Source: UBA6663 sp044226485
Lineage (GTDB): Bacteria > Chloroflexota > Anaerolineae > Anaerolineales > UBA6663
NCBI GenBank assembly: GCA_044226485.1
Contig: JBGAGY010000009.1
Coordinates: 62,001 to 126,000, forward strand
DNA: 64,000 nucleotides
Direction: 5' to 3'
Part shown: piece after piece, positions 26,286 through 34,684 of the stretch
Numbering within the stretch: the stretch's first letter is position 1
How the letters are laid out: each line of letters begins with the position of its first letter
Position numbers and translations under genes: made by a program
Notes under the pieces: generated by a model
Told to the model about the DNA's origin: nothing
The model's database searches: none
Seen by the model: only the letters and a program-made list of their open reading frames with translations

Positions 26286-27707
26286 TTAATGGAGTGACAG
26301 AAACTTCGGGGCGTCGAAAACGTCGGTGGGCTCGACGGGCTGTCCGCCCGGTTCGAGGCGCAGGCGATAGTCGACGTGCGTGCAGGCGTTGCTTCCGGCC
26401 TGGTCGCTCGCATACGTCACCATCACCACTAGTGAATCGAAGTCGTCGGCGTTCAGCGCGACGCTGCTGTTCGAGAGATCGAAGACGCTGGCCTGGCGAT
26501 CGCGAATGCCCACGGCGCGCGCGGTCACTTCGGGATCGCCGGAGAGCGACAGCGTGATCCGGCCGGACGCCGTCACGTCGATGGCTTCGAGACCGAGGTG
26601 GCCGACGTTGCGTTGCACGGTGCCCGGCCCTGTGAGTGTGTCGGCCGGGATCAGCGGGTGAAAATCGGCGCCGTCGATGAAGTCGCGCAGCAACATGGCC
26701 TGTGCGAAGCCCGTCCACTCGGTCGACAGATCCAGCCCGTCAACCTGCAGCGCGGTGCGCACCGCGTTGACGCCCTCGAGATCGCGGGCCTGCTCCCAGA
26801 TCCGGCGAACAAGGTCCATGCCGTGTCGATCCGACACGTAGCGGAAGAACGGCCAGACGCTGTAGGGATCGGCGCGGCCGAGACAATCGTCGGCCGCCGA
26901 TACGTAGTCGATGATGTAGGCTGTGTCATCCGACTCGCCCGGGAAGGCGAGGCTCTCGGACCACATCGCCACGGCCTCCCACATCCATTCCGCCCGTTCG
27001 CCGCCGTCGTAGCCATACTGAACCGAGTGCATGAACTCGTGCACGACGGTCGTGTCGAGATAGTCGGTGAGCTCCTGGTCGCTCGAGAAGCCGTCGCCGG
27101 TGGCGAAGCCGCGGCGCAGGTGCATGTACGAAGCCTGAGCGTGGCGCTCGACGACGTCGGTTGAGTTGGGGTTATCGCCCATGGGCAGCTCGTCGACCGT
27201 CCACACGTAACCGAGCTCGTCGTCCTCGTCGCGGCCGATGTAGACGTCGTACAGATTGTTGCCGCCCCATCCTGAATCGGGCGGAGGAGCCACCCAGCCC
27301 CAATCGTCGACCACGCGCGTCCAGGCGCCTTCGAGTCGATCGCCGAGTTCGACCACGAAGGTCGGCGTGCCCTGCCTGTCGGCCGGCGTCGCCGGGATCG
27401 AGTCGCGGCCCGAGAGCGTGTAATGGACGCGGAAGCGAGCCGTGTCGTACGTCTGCTCCTGGCCCGACAACTCGAGGTACTGGCCGGCGTTGGGGTCCGC
27501 GGCCGGTTGCGCCACGCCGTGGTCTCGGCCGGTGGGGTCCGGCCGATCCGTCGGATCAGGCTGCGCTGTTGGCGCAGGCTCCGTTGTGGGGGCGACCTCG
27601 GTGGGTGGCGGCTGGCGGCCGGGCACCAGCGTCTGACAGGCCAGCGAGGCCAGGGCCAGGCTGGTCCAGACGAGGGCGACGGGGTAGAGACGGCGCGACA
27701 TCAGCAT
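26286..27707 (-). CDS. lipoprotein zinc-metallopeptidase-like protein
   Basis: 473 residues. Signal peptide with lipobox LASLAC (Cys near 24) and a Pro/Thr-rich linker (about 28-70). The middle region has VVHEFMHSVQYGYDGGERAEWMWEAVAMWSE: an HExxH zinc motif with a downstream Glu in the W-E-A-x-A-x-W segment, typical of gluzincin-like secreted peptidases. The C-terminal 130 residues look like a beta-sandwich domain. Likely an extracellular peptidase anchored to the membrane; substrate unknown. ATG 27701 is an alternative start. Confidence 0.75.
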   Translation of the reverse strand: MLMSRRLYPVALVWTSLALASLACQTLVPGRQPPPTEVAPTTEPAPTAQPDPTDRPDPTGRDHGVAQPAADPNAGQYLELSGQEQTYDTARFRVHYTLSGRDSIPATPADRQGTPTFVVELGDRLEGAWTRVVDDWGWVAPPPDSGWGGNNLYDVYIGRDEDDELGYVWTVDELPMGDNPNSTDVVERHAQASYMHLRRGFATGDGFSSDQELTDYLDTTVVHEFMHSVQYGYDGGERAEWMWEAVAMWSESLAFPGESDDTAYIIDYVSAADDCLGRADPYSVWPFFRYVSDRHGMDLVRRIWEQARDLEGVNAVRTALQVDGLDLSTEWTGFAQAMLLRDFIDGADFHPLIPADTLTGPGTVQRNVGHLGLEAIDVTASGRITLSLSGDPEVTARAVGIRDRQASVFDLSNSSVALNADDFDSLVVMVTYASDQAGSNACTHVDYRLRLEPGGQPVEPTDVFDAPKFLSLH

Positions 27708-27773
27708 GAACCTATCACAGCCCGGCGGTGAGGGCCAGACAGAGATCGTTGGCGCTGGATGAGAATCGGCACC

Positions 27774-28202
27774 CTAGCGTTCAAGCGCGCTGTCGGCCGG
27801 GTTGGCTGGGTTGTAGTAGACCATCACCTGGGCGCCGACGGGATAGCGGTCGGTGATTGTGTACGGCTCGCGCGAACCCTGAACGCGGAAGAAGTTGCTG
27901 CCGGCTTTGATGACGTTGCCCTGGTAGGCCTGGCCGTGCACCTCATATTGGTAGACGACCACGGGCACGACGCTCGTGCTTTCGCCTCCGCCGCGGACCT
28001 CGACACGCGACATCAAGACCACGCCGGGCGTCGCGGGCCAGGCCTGGCTCTCCTGACGCTTGGTCTGACCCTTCTGGTAGCGCGTGTAGAAGACGTACCC
28101 GAGCCCGCCGATGATCGCCAGCGGCAGAAGCGCGCTGCAGCAAGTGATCAAGACCGAAAACACGATCGAACCGCTCATCAACCAGGCAAATGGATTGTCC
28201 AT
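27774..28202 (-). CDS. DUF3592 membrane protein
   Basis: 142 residues. A hydrophobic N-terminal helix (about 8-40) leads to the DUF3592 pattern WPATPGVVLMSRVEV ... VVVYQYEVHGQAYQGN ... YPVGAQVMVYYNPANPADSALE, essentially full length though with one helix rather than two. Function unknown. GGAG-type ribosome-binding sites precede the ATG. Confidence 0.85.
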   Translation of the reverse strand: MDNPFAWLMSGSIVFSVLITCCSALLPLAIIGGLGYVFYTRYQKGQTKRQESQAWPATPGVVLMSRVEVRGGGESTSVVPVVVYQYEVHGQAYQGNVIKAGSNFFRVQGSREPYTITDRYPVGAQVMVYYNPANPADSALER

Positions 28203-28265
28203 GTCTGCTCCGCCGCTCCTTTGTCATGAGGATGAACGCACTGATGAGTGCTTCTCAAACAGCAA

Positions 28266-28299
28266 TGCCCGTCAGGGCATGGTCTGGCTCTGACGGGCA
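28266..28299. terminator. hairpin downstream of the FHA gene
   Basis: TGCCCGTCAG (28266-28275) pairs with CTGACGGGCA (28290-28299). Possible terminator for the FHA gene on the minus strand; the T-tract is poor. Confidence 0.5.
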
Positions 28300-28334
28300 C
28301 TACTTGAAGATCGAGTGAACGCAGTCGGTTCGGT

Positions 28335-28940
28335 TCAGTTGAACAGGCCAGCGCTCGTGATCGCCCAGGCTGCGGCTGGAAGACAAACGCACAGCAGCAG
28401 GAACAGACATCCGCCGCCGACCGCCCAGGGCAGCCAGCTGGGCCGGCCGCCGGAGCTGGCCGGGGTCGGCGAAGAGCCGGCTGGAGTGCTCGCGCCGGTT
28501 GCGGGCGGCAGGTTGAAGCTGCCGCCGGTTGAGCCGACCACTGGCGAGGCGGGCTCGGGCGTCGAGCCCATCGAGGGCAGCGCGGACACTGCGGGCTGCG
28601 GCGTGAAGACCGTCGCGGCGCCTTCGGCCGGGACGCCCTCAACTGCCAGCTCGACGGTCTGGCCGATGCCGATCACGTCGCCGACCTTTATGTCGGTCGG
28701 GGCGGTGATGCGCACGCCGTTCACGAACACGCCGTTCGTGCTGGCCAGGTCCTCGATCGTGAAGCCCGACTCGGTGGCACTTAAACGAGCGTGTTGGCGT
28801 GAGACCTCGACGTCGCTGACCGCGATGTCCGCTGACGCATCACGGCCGATGATGGCCACGATCTGCGTGAGGTCGAAGGTCTTGCCGGGGTTGGGACCCT
28901 TCTTGATCGCCAACCGAAAACGCCCTGAAGAAGTAGACAT
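28335..28940 (-). CDS. FHA-domain protein with C-terminal membrane anchor
   Basis: 201 residues. The FHA domain (about 5-95) has IIGRDASADIAVSDVEVSRQHARL and STNGVFVNG, the phosphothreonine-binding signatures. A Pro/Ser/Thr linker (about 105-165) and one C-terminal transmembrane helix (CLFLLLCVCLPAAAWAI) follow, with the FHA domain expected in the cytoplasm. It should recognise a Ser/Thr-kinase substrate; no such kinase is in the window. AAGGAG places the start at 28940 rather than 29021. Confidence 0.88.
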   Translation of the reverse strand: MSTSSGRFRLAIKKGPNPGKTFDLTQIVAIIGRDASADIAVSDVEVSRQHARLSATESGFTIEDLASTNGVFVNGVRITAPTDIKVGDVIGIGQTVELAVEGVPAEGAATVFTPQPAVSALPSMGSTPEPASPVVGSTGGSFNLPPATGASTPAGSSPTPASSGGRPSWLPWAVGGGCLFLLLCVCLPAAAWAITSAGLFN

Positions 28941-29065
28941 CCTGTGTGCTCCTTGCCTGGCCGGTCTCACTATGACGGGATCATCTTCCCGTCGAATCGC
29001 ATCGATCCGATTTAACCACATTCAACGCCAACTTGCGATGAATGCTGATGGCATTAACGACGACT

Positions 29066-30379
29066 TTATGCGTTCTTACGGACCAACAAACGCAATCCGC
29101 GAACGCCTGTCACCTGGACGAGATCGCCGACGTTCAGGGCCTGTCCATCGCTGGCCTCGACCGTCCAGAGCTCGCCGCCGATCTGAGCCGACTGCCCGGT
29201 GCGCATGTGGCCGGTCTGCCCGAGCATGATCTGCGAGCCGAGCAGCGGCTTGCGCGGGATCGTGCGCAGGGCCACGAACACAAGCGTCAGCGACAGCGCC
29301 CCCAGGACCACGCCCAGGCCGATGATCAGCGGCACGCTCACCCGGTAGACCGGAAGCGTCCCGGGTGAGTTGAAGAACACGAGCGCGCCGATCACGAAGA
29401 AGACCACGCCGCCAAGCGTGAGCGCCCCGAATGTGGCGGGAGTATACGCCTCAGCCACAAAGAGGCCAAATGCAAGCGCCAGGAAGAGCACGCCGAACCA
29501 GTTGACCGGCAGAAAGCCCGAGCCGTACAGAGCCAGGATCAACATGCCGGCCCCGACCACACCCGAGACCCAGCCGCCGGGTGTCTGGACCTCGAGGTAC
29601 AGCAGGAGCAGGCCGACCGAGAACAGAAGCGACAGCACTGTGGCGTTCACGAGGAGCGTCAGGGCCTGCTCGAGCAGGTTCATGTCGATCGGATCGATGA
29701 TCAGGCCCGTCGTCGCAAGGGCGCGGGTCTGGCCGCCGATCTGGATTTCTTTGCCGTCGAGCTGGCGCAGCAGATCGGGCAGATCGGCGGCGACGACGTC
29801 GATCAGGCCGGCATCGAGCGCCTCACGAGCCGTGACGGCGCGCGCCGTGTCGACAGTGGCCTGAGCGAGCTCCATCGCGTCCGCGCCGCGGCGTTCGGCC
29901 AGCGCGCGCGCCTGGGCCATGAGCGCCTGGCGAGCCTTGGCATCGGCCGTGGTGGTGAGATCCTGGCCGCTGCCGTCGATCGGGCTGGCAGCGCCGATCA
30001 GGGTCTCTGGCGCCATGCCCGAAGCATGCCCCGCTAGCGTGATGAACGTGCCTGCGCTTCCGGCCATCGCGCCGTTCGGGCCGACGTAGACCACGACGGG
30101 TATCGGGCTGTTGCGGATCGCGCCGACCATGCGCTCCATCAGGCTGAGTTCGCCGCCGGGTGTGTCGATCTGAACGACGACGAGAGCGGCAGATCGTTCG
30201 GCAGCGTCTTCAAGACCGCGATCGAGGTAGTCGGCCATCGGCACGGTCAGCGGCCCGCTGAGGGTGAGAAGGACCGCATGCGTGGCCGAGCCGTCGCCCT
30301 GCTGGGCGCGCGCGACGGGGAGCGACCACACGCTGACGCCCAGAGTCAGCAGCACCAGTATTCGAAGAAACCTGAACAT
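29066..30379 (-). CDS. NfeD/ClpP-class membrane serine protease
   Basis: 437 residues. Signal peptide, then a ClpP/crotonase-fold protease domain (about 30-230) with IDTPGGELS, PNGAMAGSAGTFI (nucleophilic Ser in GSAG) and Lys in DAKARQAL as general base. Four or five membrane helices (about 240-355) and a C-terminal NfeD OB-fold domain (about 370-437; GQTGHMRTGQSAQIGGELWTVEA) follow. NfeD proteases cleave stomatin-type partners; no stomatin gene is adjacent. AAGGAG supports ATG 30379. Confidence 0.88.
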   Translation of the reverse strand: MFRFLRILVLLTLGVSVWSLPVARAQQGDGSATHAVLLTLSGPLTVPMADYLDRGLEDAAERSAALVVVQIDTPGGELSLMERMVGAIRNSPIPVVVYVGPNGAMAGSAGTFITLAGHASGMAPETLIGAASPIDGSGQDLTTTADAKARQALMAQARALAERRGADAMELAQATVDTARAVTAREALDAGLIDVVAADLPDLLRQLDGKEIQIGGQTRALATTGLIIDPIDMNLLEQALTLLVNATVLSLLFSVGLLLLYLEVQTPGGWVSGVVGAGMLILALYGSGFLPVNWFGVLFLALAFGLFVAEAYTPATFGALTLGGVVFFVIGALVFFNSPGTLPVYRVSVPLIIGLGVVLGALSLTLVFVALRTIPRKPLLGSQIMLGQTGHMRTGQSAQIGGELWTVEASDGQALNVGDLVQVTGVRGLRLLVRKNA

Positions 30380-30532
30380 AGCGTCAGCTCCTTGAGTCAA
30401 GAAGGACGTCCTCTGATTCTACGTCCACTTGCCAAAAAAGTCGCATTTTCAAGGGAAATGACCGAACGGGGTCGGCGCAAACCGCCGCGGTTTTGGCCCG
30501 AAAGCGCCACGGGCGGCGACGAAAGGGCCCGG

Positions 30533-30538
30533 TACAAT
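30533..30538 (+). promoter_or_regulatory. -10 box, leaderless type
   Basis: TACAAT ends 7 nt before the GTG start at 30546; no Shine-Dalgarno sequence. Confidence 0.55.
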
Positions 30539-30545
30539 CCCCGCT

Positions 30546-31304
30546 GTGCCCACTCCGTTCAACCACCTGGTCCTGGCCCATGCCCTGTCGGAGCGATTGC
30601 GCCCGGAGCTGCGCGAGGTCGTGAAAGCCCAGGAGCCTGCCTGGTTTCTCGGGAACATCGCGCCAGACGTCCAAACCGTATCGCGTCAGACGCGTTATGC
30701 CACCCACTTCTTCCCGGTGCCGCTGGATGACGCGCCACGAGCGCACAACCTGTTGTTCGCGGAGCATCCACACCTGGCCAGGCCCAGAGAGCTCCCGGCG
30801 GCGCAGGCCGCGTTCCTGACGGGCTATCTGGCGCATCTGGAATTCGACCAGCACTGGATCTCGGACGTTTACGAACCCGTGTTCGGCCCCCAGCAGCACT
30901 GGGCGCCGACGACCGAGCGCATCTACCTGCACAATGCCCTGCGCGCCTGGTGGGACGGGCAAGACCTGCTCAGCCTCAGCCCACAGGACGGCGTGATCCT
31001 GGCGCAGGCTCAGCCGCGGCACTGGCTGCCGTTTGTGAGGGATGAAGACCTGGCTGCCTGGCGCGATTTCGTGGCCGATCAGCTGCGCCTCCATGTCGTG
31101 CGCACGGCCGAGGTCTTCGCCGAGCGCATGCAGGTGGCCGTGGCCGATTTCGCTGAGCTGGTCGGCTCGTCGGAGCAGATGGCCGAGCGTGTGTTCACGC
31201 GCTGCTCGCCGGAGCGGCTGAGGGGATACCGGGCCGTGGCCATGGATGCCGCCGCCGCTCTCTTGACACGTTATTGGGACGGCGCACTCGTAAGCGAGGC
31301 CTAA
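30546..31304 (+). CDS. zinc-dependent phospholipase C-like protein
   Basis: 252 residues of all-helical S1/P1-nuclease/PLC type. The likely metal ligands are in FNHLVLAHAL, LGNIAPDV, THFFP and the GYLAHLEFDQHWIS motif, in the order seen in bacterial zinc-dependent PLC-like proteins. No signal peptide, so a cytosolic role is likely and the substrate is uncertain. A GTG start just behind a TACAAT box suggests a leaderless transcript. rfbD follows after 24 nt with its own -10 box. Confidence 0.72.
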   Translation: MPTPFNHLVLAHALSERLRPELREVVKAQEPAWFLGNIAPDVQTVSRQTRYATHFFPVPLDDAPRAHNLLFAEHPHLARPRELPAAQAAFLTGYLAHLEFDQHWISDVYEPVFGPQQHWAPTTERIYLHNALRAWWDGQDLLSLSPQDGVILAQAQPRHWLPFVRDEDLAAWRDFVADQLRLHVVRTAEVFAERMQVAVADFAELVGSSEQMAERVFTRCSPERLRGYRAVAMDAAAALLTRYWDGALVSEA

Positions 31305-31316
31305 CGTCGGCGCGGG

Positions 31317-31322
31317 TACAAT
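31317..31322 (+). promoter_or_regulatory. -10 box of rfbD, leaderless type
   Basis: TACAAT ends 6 nt before the ATG at 31329; no Shine-Dalgarno sequence. It marks the start of the exopolysaccharide locus. Confidence 0.6.
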
Positions 31323-31328
31323 CGCCCC

Positions 31329-32165
31329 ATGACAATTCTGATCACCGGCGCCAACGGCCAGCTTGGGCAGGCCCTCTCGAAACTTCTGCCCGACTCCGTT
31401 GCGGCGAACCAGCCCGAGTTCGAGCTCGACAAACCCGAGTCGGTCGACCGCATGGTCGCGGCCGTCCGGCCCGACATCATCATCCACGCGGCGGCCATGA
31501 CCGATGTCGACGGCGCGGCGCGCAACCCCGACCTGGCGTATCGTGTCAACGGCCTTGGCACTCAGACTGTGGCGCTGGCGGCTGCCCGCTACGGCGCGGC
31601 GCTGGCGTACATCAGCACTAACGAAGTCTTCGACGGCGAAGCGGGCCGTCCGTATGCCGAGTTCGATCAGGTGCGGGCCGTCAACCCGTATGGCGCGTCG
31701 AAGCTGGCGGGCGAGTGGTTCGTCCAGCATCTGTCGAATCGGTTCTACGTTATCCGCACCGCGTGGGTCACGGCGCCGGGTGGCCGGAACTTTGTGCATC
31801 GCATCCAACAATTGGCCGACGAGCGCGGTAGTCTGCAGGTCGTGAACGATGAGGTCGCCAACCCGACCTTCGTCGGCGACCTGGCTGATGGCATCGTCAG
31901 GCTGATTGCGACGGGCTGCTATGGCATCTACCACCTGACCAATGCCGGTCCGGTGTCGCGCTACGACTACGCAAAGCGCATCCTCGAGTTGACCGGGCGT
32001 TCGCACGTGCCGATCACGCCGATCACGCTCGCGGATTACAAACGAGCCTCGACGCCGCCGCGTTACGCGCCGCTCGCCAACTACATGGCCGCCGGCCTGG
32101 GCATCACGCTGCGGCCGTGGGAAGAGGCGTTGGCGGAGTTCGTGGCTGTTTCACAGACTCCTTGA
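31329..32165 (+). CDS. rfbD: dTDP-4-dehydrorhamnose reductase-like SDR
   Basis: Last step of dTDP-L-rhamnose synthesis: NADPH-dependent reduction of dTDP-4-keto-rhamnose. 278 residues with the Rossmann motif ITGANGQLGQ, IIHAAAMTDVDGAA, STNEVFDG, YGASK (catalytic Tyr and Lys) and RTAWV. Fits RfbD/RmlD in length. rfbA and rfbB lie at 38-40 kb, but rfbC (3,5-epimerase) is absent, so the end product could be another dTDP-deoxysugar or rfbC could be elsewhere. Confidence 0.88.
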   Translation: MTILITGANGQLGQALSKLLPDSVAANQPEFELDKPESVDRMVAAVRPDIIIHAAAMTDVDGAARNPDLAYRVNGLGTQTVALAAARYGAALAYISTNEVFDGEAGRPYAEFDQVRAVNPYGASKLAGEWFVQHLSNRFYVIRTAWVTAPGGRNFVHRIQQLADERGSLQVVNDEVANPTFVGDLADGIVRLIATGCYGIYHLTNAGPVSRYDYAKRILELTGRSHVPITPITLADYKRASTPPRYAPLANYMAAGLGITLRPWEEALAEFVAVSQTP

Positions 32166-32167
32166 TT

Positions 32168-32237
32168 GTGGAGCGTAGAGGGTCGGGCGGAGAGCGATCA
32201 CGCTACCGCGCCTCACGCTCCACGCCCCACGCTCCAC
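32168..32237. repeat. heptamer inverted repeat between rfbD and a glycosyltransferase (unit CTCCACG)
   Basis: GTGGAGCGT (32168-32176) pairs with ACGCTCCAC (32229-32237). The right arm reads CCTCACG, CTCCACG, CCCCACG, CTCCACC. It ends one base before the next start codon, leaving no room for a Shine-Dalgarno sequence. Confidence 0.75.
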
Positions 32238-32238
32238 C

Positions 32239-33177
32239 ATGCCCCGCTTCTCGATCATCATCCCGAACTGGAACGGCGCACGCTGGCTGGCGCCGTGCCT
32301 CGAGGCGTTGCGTCGGCAGACGTACACGGATGTCGAGATCATCGTCGTCGACAACGCGTCGGTCGACGAGTCGCGCGCGCTGCTGGCCGAGCGTTATCCC
32401 GAAGCGCGCGTCATCGCGCTCGATCGCAACCGGGGGTTCACCGGCGCCTGCAACGCCGGGTTCGCGGCGGCAACAGGCGAGTATCAGGCGCTGCTCAATA
32501 ACGACACTGAAGTCGACCCCAACTGGGTGGCCGAGGTGGTGGCGGCCTTCGAGCGACACCCGGAGGCCGGCATGATCGCGTCGAAGATGCTGCTCTTCGA
32601 CAGGCGCGACACTCTTCACACGGCCGGCGATGTTTTCACGCGCGACGGCACGCCCGGCAATCGGGGAGTCTGGCAAAAAGATGAAGGCCAGTTCGTCGAG
32701 GGCGAGGTCTTCTCGGCCAACGGCGGCAGTGCGGCTTATCGGCGGATCATGCTCGAGAAGGTCGGCCGGCTCGACGACGACTTCTTCTTCTCCTGTGAAG
32801 ATGTGGATCTGGCCTGGCGCGCGCAGCTCGCGGGATGGCGTGCCGTCTATGTGCCGCGAGCCGTGGTGTATCATCACCTTTCGGCCAGCGGCGGCGGCGT
32901 GACGGCCAGCTTTCACGACGGCCGCAACTTCATTTATCTGTTGGCCAAGGACGTGCCCGGCGTCGTCTGGCGGCGCTACGGCGGGCGCATGCTGATGGGG
33001 CAGCTGCGCATCACGTGGTCGGCGCTCAAGGCCTGGCGCGGGGCCGCGGCCCGGGCGAGGTTGCGCGGCCAATTGGCCGGCCTGATCAACCTGCCCCGGA
33101 TGCTGAAGAAGCGCGCCGCCGTCCAGGCCACTCGAACCATCAGCGATGCCGCGGTGCTGGATCTGCTCAGCCCGTAG
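32239..33177 (+). CDS. family 2 glycosyltransferase
   Basis: 312 residues. GT-A fold: FSIIIPNWNGARWL, IIVVDNASVDES (first Asp), NRGFTGACNAG, LLNNDTEVDP (DxD-like metal site) and FFFSCEDVDLAWRAQLAGW, as in rhamnosyltransferase-like WcaA/RfbF enzymes. The C-terminal 60 residues are basic and amphipathic and may touch the membrane. Expected to add a sugar to the lipid-linked repeat unit. The start codon directly follows the palindrome arm. Confidence 0.9.
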   Translation: MPRFSIIIPNWNGARWLAPCLEALRRQTYTDVEIIVVDNASVDESRALLAERYPEARVIALDRNRGFTGACNAGFAAATGEYQALLNNDTEVDPNWVAEVVAAFERHPEAGMIASKMLLFDRRDTLHTAGDVFTRDGTPGNRGVWQKDEGQFVEGEVFSANGGSAAYRRIMLEKVGRLDDDFFFSCEDVDLAWRAQLAGWRAVYVPRAVVYHHLSASGGGVTASFHDGRNFIYLLAKDVPGVVWRRYGGRMLMGQLRITWSALKAWRGAAARARLRGQLAGLINLPRMLKKRAAVQATRTISDAAVLDLLSP

Positions 33178-33187
33178 CCCAAGACAT

Positions 33188-33910
33188 ATGCACCTGTCGA
33201 TCATCATCCCAGCTCACAATGAAGAGAAGCGCCTGCCGCCGACCCTCCAGGCGATCGAGGCGTTCCTCAAAAAACAGCCGTACGAGAGCGAAGTGCTCGT
33301 CGTCGAGAACGGCAGCCGTGATCTGACCGCCGTGGTGGCCGAGGCCTTCGCGTCCGATCATCCGCGGGTGCGCGTGCTACGCGAAACCGGGCGCGGCAAA
33401 GGCCTGGCGGTGCGGCGCGGGATGCTCGAGGCACACGGCGACTATCGTTTCATCTGCGACGCCGATCTGTCGATGCCGATCGACGAACTCCCCAAGTTCC
33501 TGCCGCCGAACTACCCGAACGCCGACGTCATGATCGGCTCGCGCGAGGCGCCCGGGTCACAGCGCTACAACGAGCCCGCTTACCGGCACTTCCAGGGGCG
33601 CGTCTTCAGCACGCTCGTCAAGTGGTTCGCGGTGCCGGGCTTCGAGGACACACAGTGTGGATTCAAGTGCTTCACGGCGCGCGCCGCTCAGGATATCTTC
33701 TCGGTGCAACGTTTTGATGGGATGAGCTTCGACGTCGAGGCGCTCTTCATCGCGTTGCGCCGCGGCTACCGCGTGGCCGAGGTGCCGATCGATTGGTATT
33801 ACCGCTCCGAAAGCCGCGTCGACCCAATCCGCGAGCCCTTGCGCATGCTGCGCGATATCCTGATCATTCGCAGCAATTGGTCGAGCGGCCTGTACGGAGG
33901 CGGGAAGTAA
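33188..33910 (+). CDS. family 2 glycosyltransferase, dolichyl-phosphate-glucose/mannose synthase type
   Basis: 240 residues: LSIIIPAHNEEKRLPPTL, VLVVENGSRD, GRGKGLAVRRGM, FICDADLSMP (DAD metal site) and DTQCGFKCFTARAA, the pattern of ALG5/DPM1-like enzymes that load a sugar on a polyprenyl phosphate carrier. No C-terminal membrane helices. 10 nt after the previous gene, so co-transcribed. ATG 33188 begins the domain; the longer frame overlaps the upstream gene. Confidence 0.9.
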   Translation: MHLSIIIPAHNEEKRLPPTLQAIEAFLKKQPYESEVLVVENGSRDLTAVVAEAFASDHPRVRVLRETGRGKGLAVRRGMLEAHGDYRFICDADLSMPIDELPKFLPPNYPNADVMIGSREAPGSQRYNEPAYRHFQGRVFSTLVKWFAVPGFEDTQCGFKCFTARAAQDIFSVQRFDGMSFDVEALFIALRRGYRVAEVPIDWYYRSESRVDPIREPLRMLRDILIIRSNWSSGLYGGGK

Positions 33911-33965
33911 GGAAGGGAAAGGAGCGAACGCTTCTTTCCTCCCGTTTTCTCGCTTCCGCGCTTCA
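33909..33965. repeat. degenerate heptamer stem before rnhB
   Basis: A purine-rich left side (33909-33930) faces pyrimidine-rich 7-mers CTTCTTT, CCTCCCG, TTTTCTC, GCTTCCG and CGCTTCA (33931-33965). Pairing is imperfect. Confidence 0.5.
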
Positions 33966-33986
33966 GGCGCCCATCGGAAACAAGAC

Positions 33987-34628
33987 ATGCCGGATCTGTC
34001 GCTGGAGCAGGAATGGTTGGCCAAAGGCTATTCGCTCGTGGCGGGCATCGACGAGGCCGGCCGCGGAGCGTGGGCCGGGCCCGTGGTGGCCGCCGCCGTC
34101 GTCCTGCCGCTCGACAAGCCCGATGTCCTCGCCGAGTTGATCGAAGCAGGCGTCAACGACTCGAAGAAGGTCGTCGCCTGGAAGCGCACGAAACTGGCTG
34201 ACCTGATCCGCGAACGCGCCGTCGCCTATGGCATGGGCGGAGCCAGCGCCAAGCACATCGACCGCGACGGCATCCTGGCCGCGACTCGCACCGCGATGCG
34301 CCGCGCCGTGTCGATGCTGCGACCGCAGCCGCAGGCATTGCTGATCGACGCGGTGGATTTGACGGCCTCGGTGCCGATCCCGCAGAAGCGCCTGAACTTC
34401 GGCGACTCGATTTCGCTCAGCATCGCGGCGGCCTCGATCCTGGCCAAGGTCAGCCGCGACACGTTCATGACCCAGCTCAACGAGCTCTACCCGGGCTACG
34501 GCTTCGCGCGCCATAAAGGCTATGGCACCTGGGTCCATCAGGAAGCGCTCGCCAAGCACGGCCCGAGCCCGATCCACCGGATGACGTTCAGGCCCATCAA
34601 GGAGTTGGGTGAGTTGGCGAATCGGTGA
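33987..34628 (+). CDS. rnhB: ribonuclease HII
   Basis: Removes RNA from RNA:DNA hybrids and misinserted ribonucleotides. 213 residues, usual length, with the GIDEAGRGAWAGPVVAAAV signature (Asp22, Glu23), NDSKKV, LLIDAVDL (third acidic residue) and SLSIAAASILAKVSRD. It is a housekeeping gene embedded in the glycosyltransferase cluster. Its TGA stop lies inside the stem of the following repeat. Confidence 0.95.
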   Translation: MPDLSLEQEWLAKGYSLVAGIDEAGRGAWAGPVVAAAVVLPLDKPDVLAELIEAGVNDSKKVVAWKRTKLADLIRERAVAYGMGGASAKHIDRDGILAATRTAMRRAVSMLRPQPQALLIDAVDLTASVPIPQKRLNFGDSISLSIAAASILAKVSRDTFMTQLNELYPGYGFARHKGYGTWVHQEALAKHGPSPIHRMTFRPIKELGELANR

Positions 34629-34684
34629 TCGGGAGTCAATCGCCCGATCACTCAATCACCCACTTGTCCACCCATCCGATACCC
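34625..34684. repeat. octamer repeat between rnhB and a glycosyltransferase
   Basis: GTGATCGGG (34625-34633) pairs with CCCGATCAC (34643-34651) and includes the rnhB stop codon. From 34645 to 34684 the sequence reads as 8-mers CGATCACT, CAATCACC, CACTTGTC, CACCCATC, CGATACCC and runs directly into the ATG at 34685. Confidence 0.65.
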